Shown piece by piece: positions 25,274 through 33,149 of a stretch of DNA of 64,000 bases (within the stretch, counting starts at the first letter, position 1; the number at the start of each line of letters is the position of its first letter). The notes beneath the pieces were generated by a model, which was given only the letters and a program-made list of their open reading frames with translations, did no database searches and was not told the origin of the DNA. This DNA comes from Mesorhizobium_K sp040049215 (GTDB taxonomy: Bacteria; Pseudomonadota; Alphaproteobacteria; Rhizobiales; Rhizobiaceae), in contig NZ_JBDZDN010000003.1 of the NCBI RefSeq assembly GCF_040049215.1, forward strand, positions 434,001 to 498,000. The letters run 5' to 3'. Position numbers and translations under genes: made by a program.

Positions 25274-25661
25274 CGAGTTCCTCCATCAGTTCGATCCTGC
25301 AGCCGGGCAGGGGCTCGAAAAACGCAATGCGCCGATGCCCGAAGCCTCCTTTGATGGTGGTTGGTCCATGGATCAGGGTTGCTTTCCACTGGGAATTTTC
25401 CAGCATTGCCGAAAGATCGCTGACTGCGAAGCTGGCATGCAGAAAACCGTCCTGCTTTGGAGCGTCCCCATTGTCGTAAATGGCGCTCTCGAAGAAATTC
25501 ACCCTCACGTCGCCAATGCTGGCTTCCAGGAAATTGTCGCCGTCAATCGCGTGGATGGCCTTGCGCTCCCATCCGGGGCTGGAGGCGACCAGATCTTCGG
25601 CATCGGAGAGGCGCTTCACCTTGAAGGCCAGGTTGACGAGGCGTGGTGGGTCCAATGGCAT
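25266..25661 (-). CDS. VOC-superfamily (glyoxalase-fold) protein
   Basis: 131 residues with the VOC beta-alpha-beta-beta-beta repeats: LVNLAFKVKRLSDAEDLV, VNFFESAI, LHASFAVSDL and RIAFFEPLPGCRIELMEEL. The C-terminal Glu of IELME is a typical metal ligand. First gene of the operon with RraA-like and GMC genes. Its upstream region carries two motifs shared with other promoters of the cluster. Reaction unknown. Confidence 0.8.
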   Translation of the reverse strand: MPLDPPRLVNLAFKVKRLSDAEDLVASSPGWERKAIHAIDGDNFLEASIGDVRVNFFESAIYDNGDAPKQDGFLHASFAVSDLSAMLENSQWKATLIHGPTTIKGGFGHRRIAFFEPLPGCRIELMEELGD

Positions 25662-25713
25662 ATATGACCTGTCAGCTTGTCGACGATGGTTCGATTTCTG
25701 TTGCTACCAGAGA

Positions 25714-25730
25714 AACTAATGTTGTGCTAT
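25714..25730. promoter_or_regulatory. Shared 17-bp motif A, copy 1
   Basis: AACTAATGTTGTGCTAT matches AACAACTATTGTGCTAT at 31624-31640 in 14 of 17 positions, including TTGTGCTAT exactly. Both copies lie between a leftward VOC gene and a rightward gene (transporter here, ThuA there). Candidate operator for a regulator of the whole cluster. Confidence 0.35.
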
Positions 25731-25803
25731 AAGAAAAAATCTGGCGCAAGTCACTTGACAGGCAGCTCTATGCGCGCCCTTGATAGGAAGGCAAGGCACA
25801 AAC

Positions 25804-25821
25804 GTTGTTTCATGATCAAAC
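25804..25821. promoter_or_regulatory. Candidate IclR operator, copy 1 (upstream of transporter operon)
   Basis: GTTGTTTCATGATCAAAC is a partial palindrome (GTTT...AAAC around CATGATC). Sixteen of 17 bases match GTTGTTTAATGATCAAA at 30197-30213, in the spacer of the RidA and IclR genes. It is 39 bp before the binding-protein start. The identity of the binder (the adjacent IclR) is inference from the repeated placement. Confidence 0.55.
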
Positions 25822-25859
25822 GGCAAGGTGCTGGTTGGTACAAAAAAGGGGAAGAAGCC

Positions 25860-26903
25860 ATGAGAAGTTCGATTGTGGTGGCGGCGGTCATCGCGGTAGC
25901 TAGTTCGGTTGCGAACGCTCAAGACGTAACGCTTACGCTCAACACCCCCGGCGGCGCGATCCAGGATGGCGGCAAGGCCGTTCTGTGGGGTCCTGCCGCG
26001 GAGAAGCTTGGGGTGGCGGTCAAGGAAGAGACCGCGGACAACGCGCTTGACGTTCTCCGTCTTGAGGCGGGCTCTGGTACGGTCAAGACGGACATCATCA
26101 TTATGAGCGGGTATCAGGCGGCCATTGCGGGCGCCGAGGGCTTGCTCGAACCGCTGGACTACTCGGTCATCGACGCCTCCTCCTTCATGGAGGGCTCAGC
26201 TGCTCCCTATTGCGTCGGCATCTACGGGGTCGCGGCAACCATGGCATGGAACACCAAGACTTACGCCGCGGGCGCGCCGTCGACCTGGGCGGACTTCTGG
26301 GACACCGAAAAGTTCCCGGGCAAGCGTGCGATGCGCGCCGACGCCGAGGCGCAGATCGAGATGGCCCTGCTGGCGGATGGCGTCCCGGCTGCCGACCTCT
26401 ACGAGGTCATGAGCACCGATGAAGGTCTCGCACGCGCAATGGACAAGATCGCCTCGCTCAAACCGAACATCTCCATCTGGTGGACCTCCGGTGCCCAGCA
26501 CTCGCAGCTCATGAAGGATGGTGAGGTTGATATGAGCACCGGCTGGAATGCTCGTTTCCAGGCTGCGAAGGACGCTGGCGGACCGGCCGACTACACCTAC
26601 AATCAGGGCATACTGTCCGTTGACTGCTTTGCCGTCATCAAGGGGTCGGCCCACAAGGCCGAAGCCATGAAGCTCGTTGCCGAGATGTCGAAGGGCGAGG
26701 CTCAGGCCAAGCTGACAAAGTATATCAGCTACGGTCCGCTGAACCTGGACGCTTACAAGACGGGTCTGATCAGCCCCGAGGTGGAAGCCGTTCTGCCGAC
26801 CAGCCCGGCCAACGGAGCCACGCTTGTGGTGATGGACAACGACTGGTGGGCCAAGAACAATGACAAGGCCCAGCAGATGTTCGAAGACATGATGACCGAA
26901 TAG
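25860..26903 (+). CDS. Spermidine/putrescine-type substrate-binding protein
   Basis: 347 residues from the ATG after GGGGAAGAAGCC; longer upstream frame lacks a signal. Signal peptide VVAAVIAVASSVANAQD, then a PotD/AfuA-type fold (IIIMSGYQAAIAGAEGLLEP, APSTWADFWDTEKFPGKRA, IWWTSGAQHSQLMKDGEVD, DNDWWAKNNDKAQQMFEDM). First gene of a four-gene transporter operon. Family members bind polyamines, phosphonates or small organic acids; ligand not determined here. Confidence 0.9.
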   Translation: MRSSIVVAAVIAVASSVANAQDVTLTLNTPGGAIQDGGKAVLWGPAAEKLGVAVKEETADNALDVLRLEAGSGTVKTDIIIMSGYQAAIAGAEGLLEPLDYSVIDASSFMEGSAAPYCVGIYGVAATMAWNTKTYAAGAPSTWADFWDTEKFPGKRAMRADAEAQIEMALLADGVPAADLYEVMSTDEGLARAMDKIASLKPNISIWWTSGAQHSQLMKDGEVDMSTGWNARFQAAKDAGGPADYTYNQGILSVDCFAVIKGSAHKAEAMKLVAEMSKGEAQAKLTKYISYGPLNLDAYKTGLISPEVEAVLPTSPANGATLVVMDNDWWAKNNDKAQQMFEDMMTE

Positions 26904-26915
26904 GAATCGGCCACT

Positions 26916-27992
26916 ATGCTGCTCACGCCGTCCGAAGTCCGGAACTCCAGCGACACCATGTTGAAAAGAACCGCGGCGCCTCTGGATGTACGATCGGTCA
27001 CCAAGACCTATGGTGATTTCCGTGCCCTGGACGACGTGACCCTTTCCATCGAGGCTGGCGAATTCATCGCCATCCTCGGTCCGTCCGGCTCGGGAAAGAG
27101 CACGCTGCTCATGGCTGTTGCCGGTTTCATCCGGCCGGACGCCGGCCGTATCCTGTTTGACGGGTCCGATATCGTGCGGGCGCCCGCAAACAGGCGCGGC
27201 TTTGGCGTCGTGTTCCAAAATTACGCGCTGTTCCCCCATATGGACGTCCTGGCCAATGTCGGCTTTCCGTTGAGAGTAAGGGGCGTGGCCAAGCGTGAAA
27301 TCTCCGGCAGGGCAGAAGCCGCGCTGGAGACGGTCAAACTTAGCGGATACGGCTCCCGCGGCATCAGTGAACTGTCCGGCGGCCAGCGTCAGCGAGTCGC
27401 GCTGGCTCGTGCCATCGTTTTCGAGCCCAAGGTCCTGCTCATGGACGAGCCCCTCTCGGCGTTGGACAAGACGCTCCGGGAAGAGATGCAGATCGAGATA
27501 CGTGAACTTCACAACAAACTTCAGATAACGACGCTCTACGTGACGCACGACCAGCGCGAAGCCTTGACTATCGCCGATCGGATCGCAGTCATGGACAAGG
27601 GCCGCATCGTTCAGCTCGATACGCCGGAAGTTCTCTACCGGCATCCGGCGGACGAATTCGTTGCGAAGTTCATCGGCGAAGCTACTATCCTTGACTCGGA
27701 TCGGCTTGCGGGTGCTGGCGCGAAGGGAAAGGTCGTCATCCGTAGCGAGGATTTCTGCCTGCGTCCGGATGGCGATGCCGACGGCTGGGCGACACTTGAA
27801 GGAACCCTGCGCGGCATCGTTTTTCAGGGTGACAGCTGGCTTCTCCAGGTCGAATTGGCCGATGGTACTCTCATCGGTGCGCGCGCCCAGCAGCACTTCG
27901 CCCCGGATGTGTCCGCTCTCTTGATAGGTCAGCCACTGCCGCTTCACGTTCCGCGCACCCGCCTGCACGTGCTCGGGGCGACAAATGGCTGA
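26916..27992 (+). CDS. PotA-type ABC transporter ATP-binding protein
   Basis: 358 residues. Walker A GPSGSGKST, Q-loop FQNYALFPH, signature LSGGQRQR, Walker B LLMDEPLSALDK, switch THDQREA, C-terminal TOBE domain. An ATG 14 codons in is an alternative start. Stop overlaps the next permease start by 8 bp. Energises the uptake system encoded by the flanking genes. Confidence 0.93.
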   Translation: MLLTPSEVRNSSDTMLKRTAAPLDVRSVTKTYGDFRALDDVTLSIEAGEFIAILGPSGSGKSTLLMAVAGFIRPDAGRILFDGSDIVRAPANRRGFGVVFQNYALFPHMDVLANVGFPLRVRGVAKREISGRAEAALETVKLSGYGSRGISELSGGQRQRVALARAIVFEPKVLLMDEPLSALDKTLREEMQIEIRELHNKLQITTLYVTHDQREALTIADRIAVMDKGRIVQLDTPEVLYRHPADEFVAKFIGEATILDSDRLAGAGAKGKVVIRSEDFCLRPDGDADGWATLEGTLRGIVFQGDSWLLQVELADGTLIGARAQQHFAPDVSALLIGQPLPLHVPRTRLHVLGATNG

Positions 27993-28890
27993 CATGGCGC
28001 TTGCCGGAAACGTCCGGCTTGAAGGTCTGAATCGCCGCGGGCTTGCCCGCGACGCGACATACGAACGTCTTCTCGCCCTCGGCTTTACACTGCCTTGCCT
28101 GCTCGTCGTGGCGATTGCGGTTGCGATCCCCTGTGGCTGGCTGTTCTACCTGTCGATCTTCGGCGCCGACGGAAGCCTGAGCTTTGAGAACTATCAGCGC
28201 ATCATCGATGGCGCTTCCTATGCGCGCATATTCATGACCACTTTCCAGGTCAGTCTGTTAACGGTCCTTGCATGTGTGGTGATTGGCGTACCGTTTGCTG
28301 CCTTCATTAGCGGCCTCGAACAGCGCAAGGCGGTCTGGTTCCTGGCAGCGATCCTGCTTCCGTTCTGGACCTCGCTTCTGGTCAGGGCCTATTCGTGGCT
28401 GGTGCTCCTGCAGCGCGGTGGTATCGTGAATTCCACGCTGATGTCGCTCGGCATCATCGATGAACCCCTGCAGCTTGCCTTCAACCATTTCGCGACGATC
28501 CTCGGCATGACACATATCATGCTGCCGATCTTCATCCTGCCTGTGCTCGGGGCGATGCGGGCAATCGACCGGAACATCATTCGGGCCTCCGCCAGCCTCG
28601 GGGCAACGCGCAGCTTCACCTTCCGGACCGTCTTTCTGCCGCTCGCCTCACCAGGAATCGCAGCTGGCGCGATCCTGGTCTTCGTCATGAGCCTTGGCTT
28701 CTACGTCACACCGGCCATTCTGGGCGGTGGAAACGTGACCGTCATCTCGATGCGGATTGCCCGGAGCCTATCCAACTTCTCGAACTGGGGTGCGGCAAGC
28801 GCGCTGGGCGTCCTGATGCTCGTCTTCACCGGAACCGTCTTCCTGCTCGGCTACGCATTGCAGCGCTTCATTGCGAGGAAGGCCATCTGA
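27985..28890 (+). CDS. PotB-type ABC transporter permease
   Basis: 301 residues with six expected membrane helices (LLVVAIAVAIPCGWLFYLSI, VSLLTVLACVVIGVPFAAF, WFLAAILLPFWTSLLVRAY and others) and the EAA-like loop IIRASASLGATRSFTFRTVFLP. Partner of the PotC-type subunit that follows with a 1-bp overlap (TGATG). Confidence 0.93.
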   Translation: MADMALAGNVRLEGLNRRGLARDATYERLLALGFTLPCLLVVAIAVAIPCGWLFYLSIFGADGSLSFENYQRIIDGASYARIFMTTFQVSLLTVLACVVIGVPFAAFISGLEQRKAVWFLAAILLPFWTSLLVRAYSWLVLLQRGGIVNSTLMSLGIIDEPLQLAFNHFATILGMTHIMLPIFILPVLGAMRAIDRNIIRASASLGATRSFTFRTVFLPLASPGIAAGAILVFVMSLGFYVTPAILGGGNVTVISMRIARSLSNFSNWGAASALGVLMLVFTGTVFLLGYALQRFIARKAI

Positions 28891-29687
28891 TGCTTGACGG
28901 TTTCGCTGAGAGCAAGACGCTGGAGCGGCTGAAATGGGCCGCAGCGCTATTGCTGGTCCTGTTCCTCGCCGCTCCATCCTTCATCGTCATCCCGATGTCG
29001 TTCTCGTCATCGGATTTCCTCGAGTTTCCGCCGCCCGGCTTATCACTACGCTGGTACGCCTATTTCTGGGATTCGATCACCTGGACGCAGGCGGCGCGCG
29101 CCTCGCTCATCGCCGGCGTTCTGACAACCCTGATTTCGGTGCCGATCGGGACGCTTGCCGCGTACGGGACTTTGCAATTGAGCGGCAAGATGCGGGTAAT
29201 GGTGGCTACCCTCATCGTTCTGCCGGCGGTGATCCCGGCCATCCTCATCGCCATCGGCATGTTCTTCATGCTGGCTCGGTTCGGCCTCGTCGGAACGATG
29301 AGCGGCCTCGTGGTCGCCCATGTAGCGCTCGCAATTCCCGTTGTCTTCGTGGTGATGAGCGCCGCCTTCAGCCAGTTCGACTTCTCGCAGGAGCGTGCCG
29401 CGCGCAGCCTCGGCGCGGGACGTGTTCAGACCTGGCGCGCAGTCGTAATCCCGCAGGTATCAGGGCCGATGGTTGCGTCCGCGCTTCTTGCCTTCGTCAC
29501 CTCGCTCGATGAAGTGGTCGTGGCCATGTTCATCACCAGCGGCGAGAACGCGACGCTTCCGAAGGTTATGTTCACCGCGTTGCGCGACAAGATCGACCCG
29601 ACAATTGCTTCGGTTTCCACCGTTCTGCTGATGATCGCAACATCGGCCGTTGTCGTAGTCATACGAAAGGCGAGTCACCGCGGATGA
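28890..29687 (+). CDS. PotC-type ABC transporter permease
   Basis: 265 residues. Membrane core with LLVLFLAAPSFIVIPMSFSS at the N-terminus and the ATPase-contact loop QERAARSLGAGRVQTWRAVVIP; final helix STVLLMIATSAVVVVI. Last gene of the operon; convergent, with adjacent stops, on the RidA gene. Confidence 0.93.
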   Translation: MLDGFAESKTLERLKWAAALLLVLFLAAPSFIVIPMSFSSSDFLEFPPPGLSLRWYAYFWDSITWTQAARASLIAGVLTTLISVPIGTLAAYGTLQLSGKMRVMVATLIVLPAVIPAILIAIGMFFMLARFGLVGTMSGLVVAHVALAIPVVFVVMSAAFSQFDFSQERAARSLGAGRVQTWRAVVIPQVSGPMVASALLAFVTSLDEVVVAMFITSGENATLPKVMFTALRDKIDPTIASVSTVLLMIATSAVVVVIRKASHRG

Positions 29688-30164
29688 TCATCGGCGCAGC
29701 CTAAAGATACCTTCGATTTCGATAGGGGAATTGAACGGCAGGCTGGATGAACCGTAGGCGAGGCGAGCGTGGCGACCGACCTCATGGCCTAGATGCTCGA
29801 CGAGTACGGCGGAGGCGTCGTCTAGCACCGTCGGGTGATCATGGAAGGTCGGTGCGCAGGCAAGATGACAGGTCAGCCGCATGCAGGCCGCCACACGATC
29901 GAGGTCCCCGACGGCGAGCTTGAGTTGCGCGATCAGGTTCGTCGCGGCGATGGCAGCCGCCTCAAGGGCCTGTTCGACGGATACATTCACGCCAATGATA
30001 CCTGGGTGGATGATTCTGCCGTCCCGCCAGCTGAGTTGCCCCGAAGTGTAAAGCCATCCGTCGTACACACGGACCGCGCTATAGTTGCCAGCCGGCGGAG
30101 GTGCTGTCGGCAATCCGGATTGGATATTTGCGGTGGCAGGATCAGGGGATGTGTTGGTTTGCAT
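29688..30164 (-). CDS. RidA-family protein
   Basis: 158 residues from the ATG at 30164 (a longer frame exists but lacks support). RidA-type fold: YTSGQLSWRDG near residue 38-48, EQALEAAAIAATNLIAQLKLAVGDL, SSSLPFNSPIEIEGIFRLRR at the end. Members deaminate reactive enamine/imine intermediates; the catalytic Arg of archetypal RidA (usually in the P..ARxxV strand) is not obvious, so it may belong to a catabolic subfamily. Divergent from IclR. Confidence 0.85.
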   Translation of the reverse strand: MQTNTSPDPATANIQSGLPTAPPPAGNYSAVRVYDGWLYTSGQLSWRDGRIIHPGIIGVNVSVEQALEAAAIAATNLIAQLKLAVGDLDRVAACMRLTCHLACAPTFHDHPTVLDDASAVLVEHLGHEVGRHARLAYGSSSLPFNSPIEIEGIFRLRR

Positions 30165-30196
30165 TGGTTTGACAGTCCAGCCGCATGAGACTAATT

Positions 30197-30213
30197 GTTG
30201 TTTAATGATCAAA
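30197..30213. promoter_or_regulatory. Candidate IclR operator, copy 2 (RidA/IclR spacer)
   Basis: GTTGTTTAATGATCAAA, matching 16 of 17 bases of the site at 25804. It lies in the 65-bp spacer between the divergent RidA and IclR genes, 17 bp before the IclR start, where an autorepressor would bind. Confidence 0.55.
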
Positions 30214-30229
30214 GAAACCGGAGCTTGGT

Positions 30230-31027
30230 TTGGACGCGCTGACATTGCCTCGCGAGGCCGATGCCCCGGCCGGGAACATCCAGAGCCTAGAGAAGGGGCT
30301 CCGGATACTCGATGAGATCATCGAATCTCCTGGCCCGTTGAAGCTTTCCGACATCGTGCGCCGGTTCGACATGGACCGCGCCTCGGCTTTCCGATTCCTC
30401 CAGACGCTGGAGCACCGAGGATTCCTGCGCAAGGACGCGACCACGAAGGAATATGACGTCGGCGGACGCGTCTACTACTGGGCATCGCGGCTGCGCGAAA
30501 AGACGCGCCTGATCGACACTTTCCACGATCATCTCGAACGCCTGGCTGGGATCACCCAACAGACCACCCATCTCGGGCTCTTCGTCAACGACAGGGTTCT
30601 TCTCGCCGATTTCGCACTGTCCGATTCCCTGGTCTCGATCCGGCATGTCATCGGCGGTCTGGAGCCTCTGCACAGCTCCGCCGTCGGTAAGGCTGTCCTT
30701 GCCCATCTGCCCCAGGGTCGGCGCGAGGCGTTGATCGCCAATCTGGACTTCGTCCAGACGACGAAGAACACCATCACGAATGCCGACGACCTGCGGATCG
30801 ATCTCGCGGTGACGCGCGAACGCGGCTATGCGATCGACGCGAACGAGACTCATGAGGGTCTGACTTGCATTGCGCGGCCGATCTTCAATGCGCAAAAGGT
30901 CCCTATCGCGTCGATCGGTATCACCTGTGTCACCGCTCTAGTCAGCGCTGAATCGGGCCGTTTCGAGCACCTGATTAAGTCCATTCAAGAGATCGGGGAC
31001 GTGGTGACGACCCAGATCGCTGGTTGA
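30230..31027 (+). CDS. IclR-family transcriptional regulator
   Basis: 265 residues from TTG with a GGAG site upstream; a shorter ATG would delete the DNA-binding domain. Winged HTH at residues 15-80 (SLEKGLRILDEIIESPGPLKLSDIV...), then the IclR effector domain (THLGLFVNDRVLLADF, HSSAVGKAVLAHL, RERGYAIDANETHEGLTCIA). Located in the middle of the transporter/catabolic cluster and beside two copies of its probable site. Confidence 0.93.
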   Translation: MDALTLPREADAPAGNIQSLEKGLRILDEIIESPGPLKLSDIVRRFDMDRASAFRFLQTLEHRGFLRKDATTKEYDVGGRVYYWASRLREKTRLIDTFHDHLERLAGITQQTTHLGLFVNDRVLLADFALSDSLVSIRHVIGGLEPLHSSAVGKAVLAHLPQGRREALIANLDFVQTTKNTITNADDLRIDLAVTRERGYAIDANETHEGLTCIARPIFNAQKVPIASIGITCVTALVSAESGRFEHLIKSIQEIGDVVTTQIAG

Positions 31028-31068
31028 GTTGGGTCGCCAACGTCTCCTTCACCGGAGGGGCTGGAGGC

Positions 31069-31572
31069 TTATTGCGGGGTCAGGAACAGCTTGGCAGCAA
31101 GATGCTGCGATGATTGCTCCTGCTCCTCGCCCAGCCGCCGGATCCGGTCGCCGAACCGAGTTAAGTCCAGCGTCGAAGCGTCCGGATGATCGATCTCGAT
31201 GAGATTGTCCGAGGGATCGCGCGCGAACATCTGCATTTCCCCGCTGGGCAGCAGCCACAGGGAGGCGTAGCGGGTTCCTTCCTCGAAAGCGCCGCGCGCC
31301 AACAGGGCCTCGAACGCTGCCGTGAAGTCGAAGACGGACACGGCGAAGTGCTGGTAGGTGCGGACCCCCGGAGTTGGCCCGACCTGCTGCAGATGCAGTT
31401 GCAGATCGCCAAGCCGCAGCCAGCATACCGGGAAGCCGAAATTTGGTGCCGGCAGACGCTCGCAGCCCAGCACATCGCGATAGAACGATTCGGAGTCGGC
31501 CATGTCCTTGGCCGGAACGCTTACATGGTTGAGCGTGGCGCGTTGTACCAAAGGCCCTGGAAATGCAGTCAT
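31069..31572 (-). CDS. VOC-superfamily dioxygenase/isomerase-like protein
   Basis: 167 residues: one VOC module (LNHVSVPAKDMADSESFYRDVLGCE, LRLGDLQLHLQQV, HFAVSVFDFTAAFEALLARGA, MQMFARDPSDNLIEIDHPD) with the metal ligands H16, H75-region and E in NLIEID. Similar to extradiol-type VOC proteins. Convergent with IclR, divergent from ThuA gene. Reaction unknown. Confidence 0.82.
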   Translation of the reverse strand: MTAFPGPLVQRATLNHVSVPAKDMADSESFYRDVLGCERLPAPNFGFPVCWLRLGDLQLHLQQVGPTPGVRTYQHFAVSVFDFTAAFEALLARGAFEEGTRYASLWLLPSGEMQMFARDPSDNLIEIDHPDASTLDLTRFGDRIRRLGEEQEQSSQHLAAKLFLTPQ

Positions 31573-31623
31573 CGGTGTCTCCCTCTTGGATGGGCCTACA
31601 GTAGCGCCATGTTCGAAAATATC

Positions 31624-31640
31624 AACAACTATTGTGCTAT
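31624..31640. promoter_or_regulatory. Shared 17-bp motif A, copy 2
   Basis: AACAACTATTGTGCTAT, 14 of 17 identical to the copy at 25714. The right half reads TTGTGCTATGCGCAA as a small palindrome (31632-31646). It is about 45 bp before the ThuA start. Confidence 0.35.
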
Positions 31641-31680
31641 GCGCAACAGTTAGCTATGGTCGCAACAAACGGAGGTACCC

Positions 31681-32325
31681 ATGAAACGATGCCTTATTGT
31701 GTCCGGCGGCTACGCGCCACATCGCCCGATCGAGGCTGGCAACCGGGTGCAGAAACTGCTCGAGGACGAGGGCTTCGCTGTTGTGCACAGCGACCGCCTG
31801 TCGGCCTATGACGAGGAGGATCTCACCGCCTACGATCTCATCGTGCCGAACTGGACAGTCGGAGACATGTCAGTCGAGACGTCGAAGCGGCTCTGGGACG
31901 CTGTGGCGAATTACGGCGTCGGCCTTGGCGGCTTCCATGGCGGATTGGCCGACGGTTTTCGTAACAACGACCGCTTCCGCTTTGTCGTAGGTGGCTCATA
32001 CGTGGCCGAGCCCGGCGCGATCACCAATTATACCGTGGAGATTGTCAGGAAGGACGATCCCATCACTTCCGGCATCAAGAATTTCTCATACCGCTCCGAG
32101 CAGTATTACATGCATGTTGATCCGGCCGTTGAGGTGCTGGCGGTGACGCGGTTCGATAATCGATTCTATCAATGGATCGACGGCGTCGTCATGCCTTCGG
32201 TGTGGAAGAAGAAGTTTGGCGCTGGTCGGGTCTTTTTCAGTGCGCTTGGCCACGTTCCCGAGGAACTAGATGTCGTGCCCGCCCGCACAATTCTCCTGCG
32301 CGGACTCATCTGGGCCGCCCGTTAG
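31681..32325 (+). CDS. ThuA-domain protein
   Basis: 214 residues of the ThuA (trehalose utilisation/glutamine amidotransferase-like) fold: LIVSGGYAPHRPIEAGNRVQ, DLIVPNWTVGDM, GGFHGGLADGFRNNDRFRFVVGG, TSGIKNFSYRSEQYYMHVDP, GAGRVFFSALGHVPEEL. ThuA-type proteins act in sugar catabolism (3-keto-sugar metabolism in rhizobia). GGAGG 5 bp before ATG. Likely part of the same regulon as the transporter by the shared upstream motif. Confidence 0.88.
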   Translation: MKRCLIVSGGYAPHRPIEAGNRVQKLLEDEGFAVVHSDRLSAYDEEDLTAYDLIVPNWTVGDMSVETSKRLWDAVANYGVGLGGFHGGLADGFRNNDRFRFVVGGSYVAEPGAITNYTVEIVRKDDPITSGIKNFSYRSEQYYMHVDPAVEVLAVTRFDNRFYQWIDGVVMPSVWKKKFGAGRVFFSALGHVPEELDVVPARTILLRGLIWAAR

Positions 32326-32629
32326 GCTGCCTGAGGGACTGCCAAGGTTTATGGGGATAATTGTCATCGTTAAAATACATCCTGCCAATGCAGCACGCCG
32401 CTTTGGTTTTCGCTTGGCCGGTGGCCGGCTATTCGTCTCATAGACGCGGATTCGCGTTCGATATTTTTTGAACGCATCCGATGTTGCCCTCCTCAAGGAG
32501 AGTCCACCTATATTCCGGGCGCGCCTAATCTGCCGTCCGCATTCGCATGATTCACACTATGTCTGGTTTGGGGCCGGAAGTCGTAGGTCCGCTTGTGGTG
32601 CTGGGACAAGTTATAGCAGACGTACAATT
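32326..32629. other. Intergenic stretch with a doubtful 35-codon ORF and hairpin
   Basis: No confident gene. On the minus strand, 32477-32370 encodes 35 residues from an ATG 9 bp after AGGAGGG, a good ribosome site, but no similarity is recognised. A hairpin CGGAT(TC)GCGTTC, loop, GAACGCATCCG (32447-32480) overlaps its start. A second minus-strand frame (32266-32496) overlaps the ThuA gene and is less likely. This may be remnant DNA at the edge of the catabolic cluster. Confidence 0.3.
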
Positions 32630-32930
32630 TCATGAGCTCTGCGTGCTGTCGACCATATCGTCAGGCGCGCCCATCAGCCGGGCAAGCCATCTGGTCGATT
32701 GAAGCTGAGCGCAGAAGGTCAGCACGGCGATGGTTATCGGGACCCCGATGAAGGCGCCGAACAAGCCCCAGAGGAACATCCACAGGAAGACGGAAAACAG
32801 CACGAGAAAGGGCGACAGCGACAATGCTTTTCCTGCCACGCGCGGCTCGACGTAGCTGCCGATCGCGAACTGGATGAGATTGAGGCAGGCAAAGACGAAC
32901 AGCGCGGAATACCAGCCCCGCAGGTGCTGC
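32630..32930 (-). pseudogene. AI-2E-family transporter C-terminal fragment
   Basis: About 100 codons survive of what is normally a 350-400 residue membrane protein. The frame reads RGWYSALFVFACLNLIQFAI, then GSYVEPRVAGKALSLSP, then a membrane helix LFSVFLWMFLWGLFGAFIGVP, all typical of the last two helices (PRxxG...SP motif and the FxxVP end). The upstream two thirds are absent, replaced by the ppx upstream region. A full-length AI-2E transporter gene is at 50587, so this is a broken paralogue. Confidence 0.8.
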
Positions 32931-33149
32931 GCGGTCTTGCCAGCGCTGCACTGGCGGGGCCAGGCGCAATCTGCGCGGAATCTGGCCGTCCCGCGTGGAA
33001 CATTACGTCGGACTTTGCTCGGCGCCGGCCGTCCAGGCCGCTACCGACAAATCCGCGACGCGGCACTTGGTGATCGCCGCCGCGGCTGCTATCCTGTCTG
33101 CAACTGAAGATACAGAGCGCATGCTGCGTCCGAAAGGTTCGCGCGGCGC

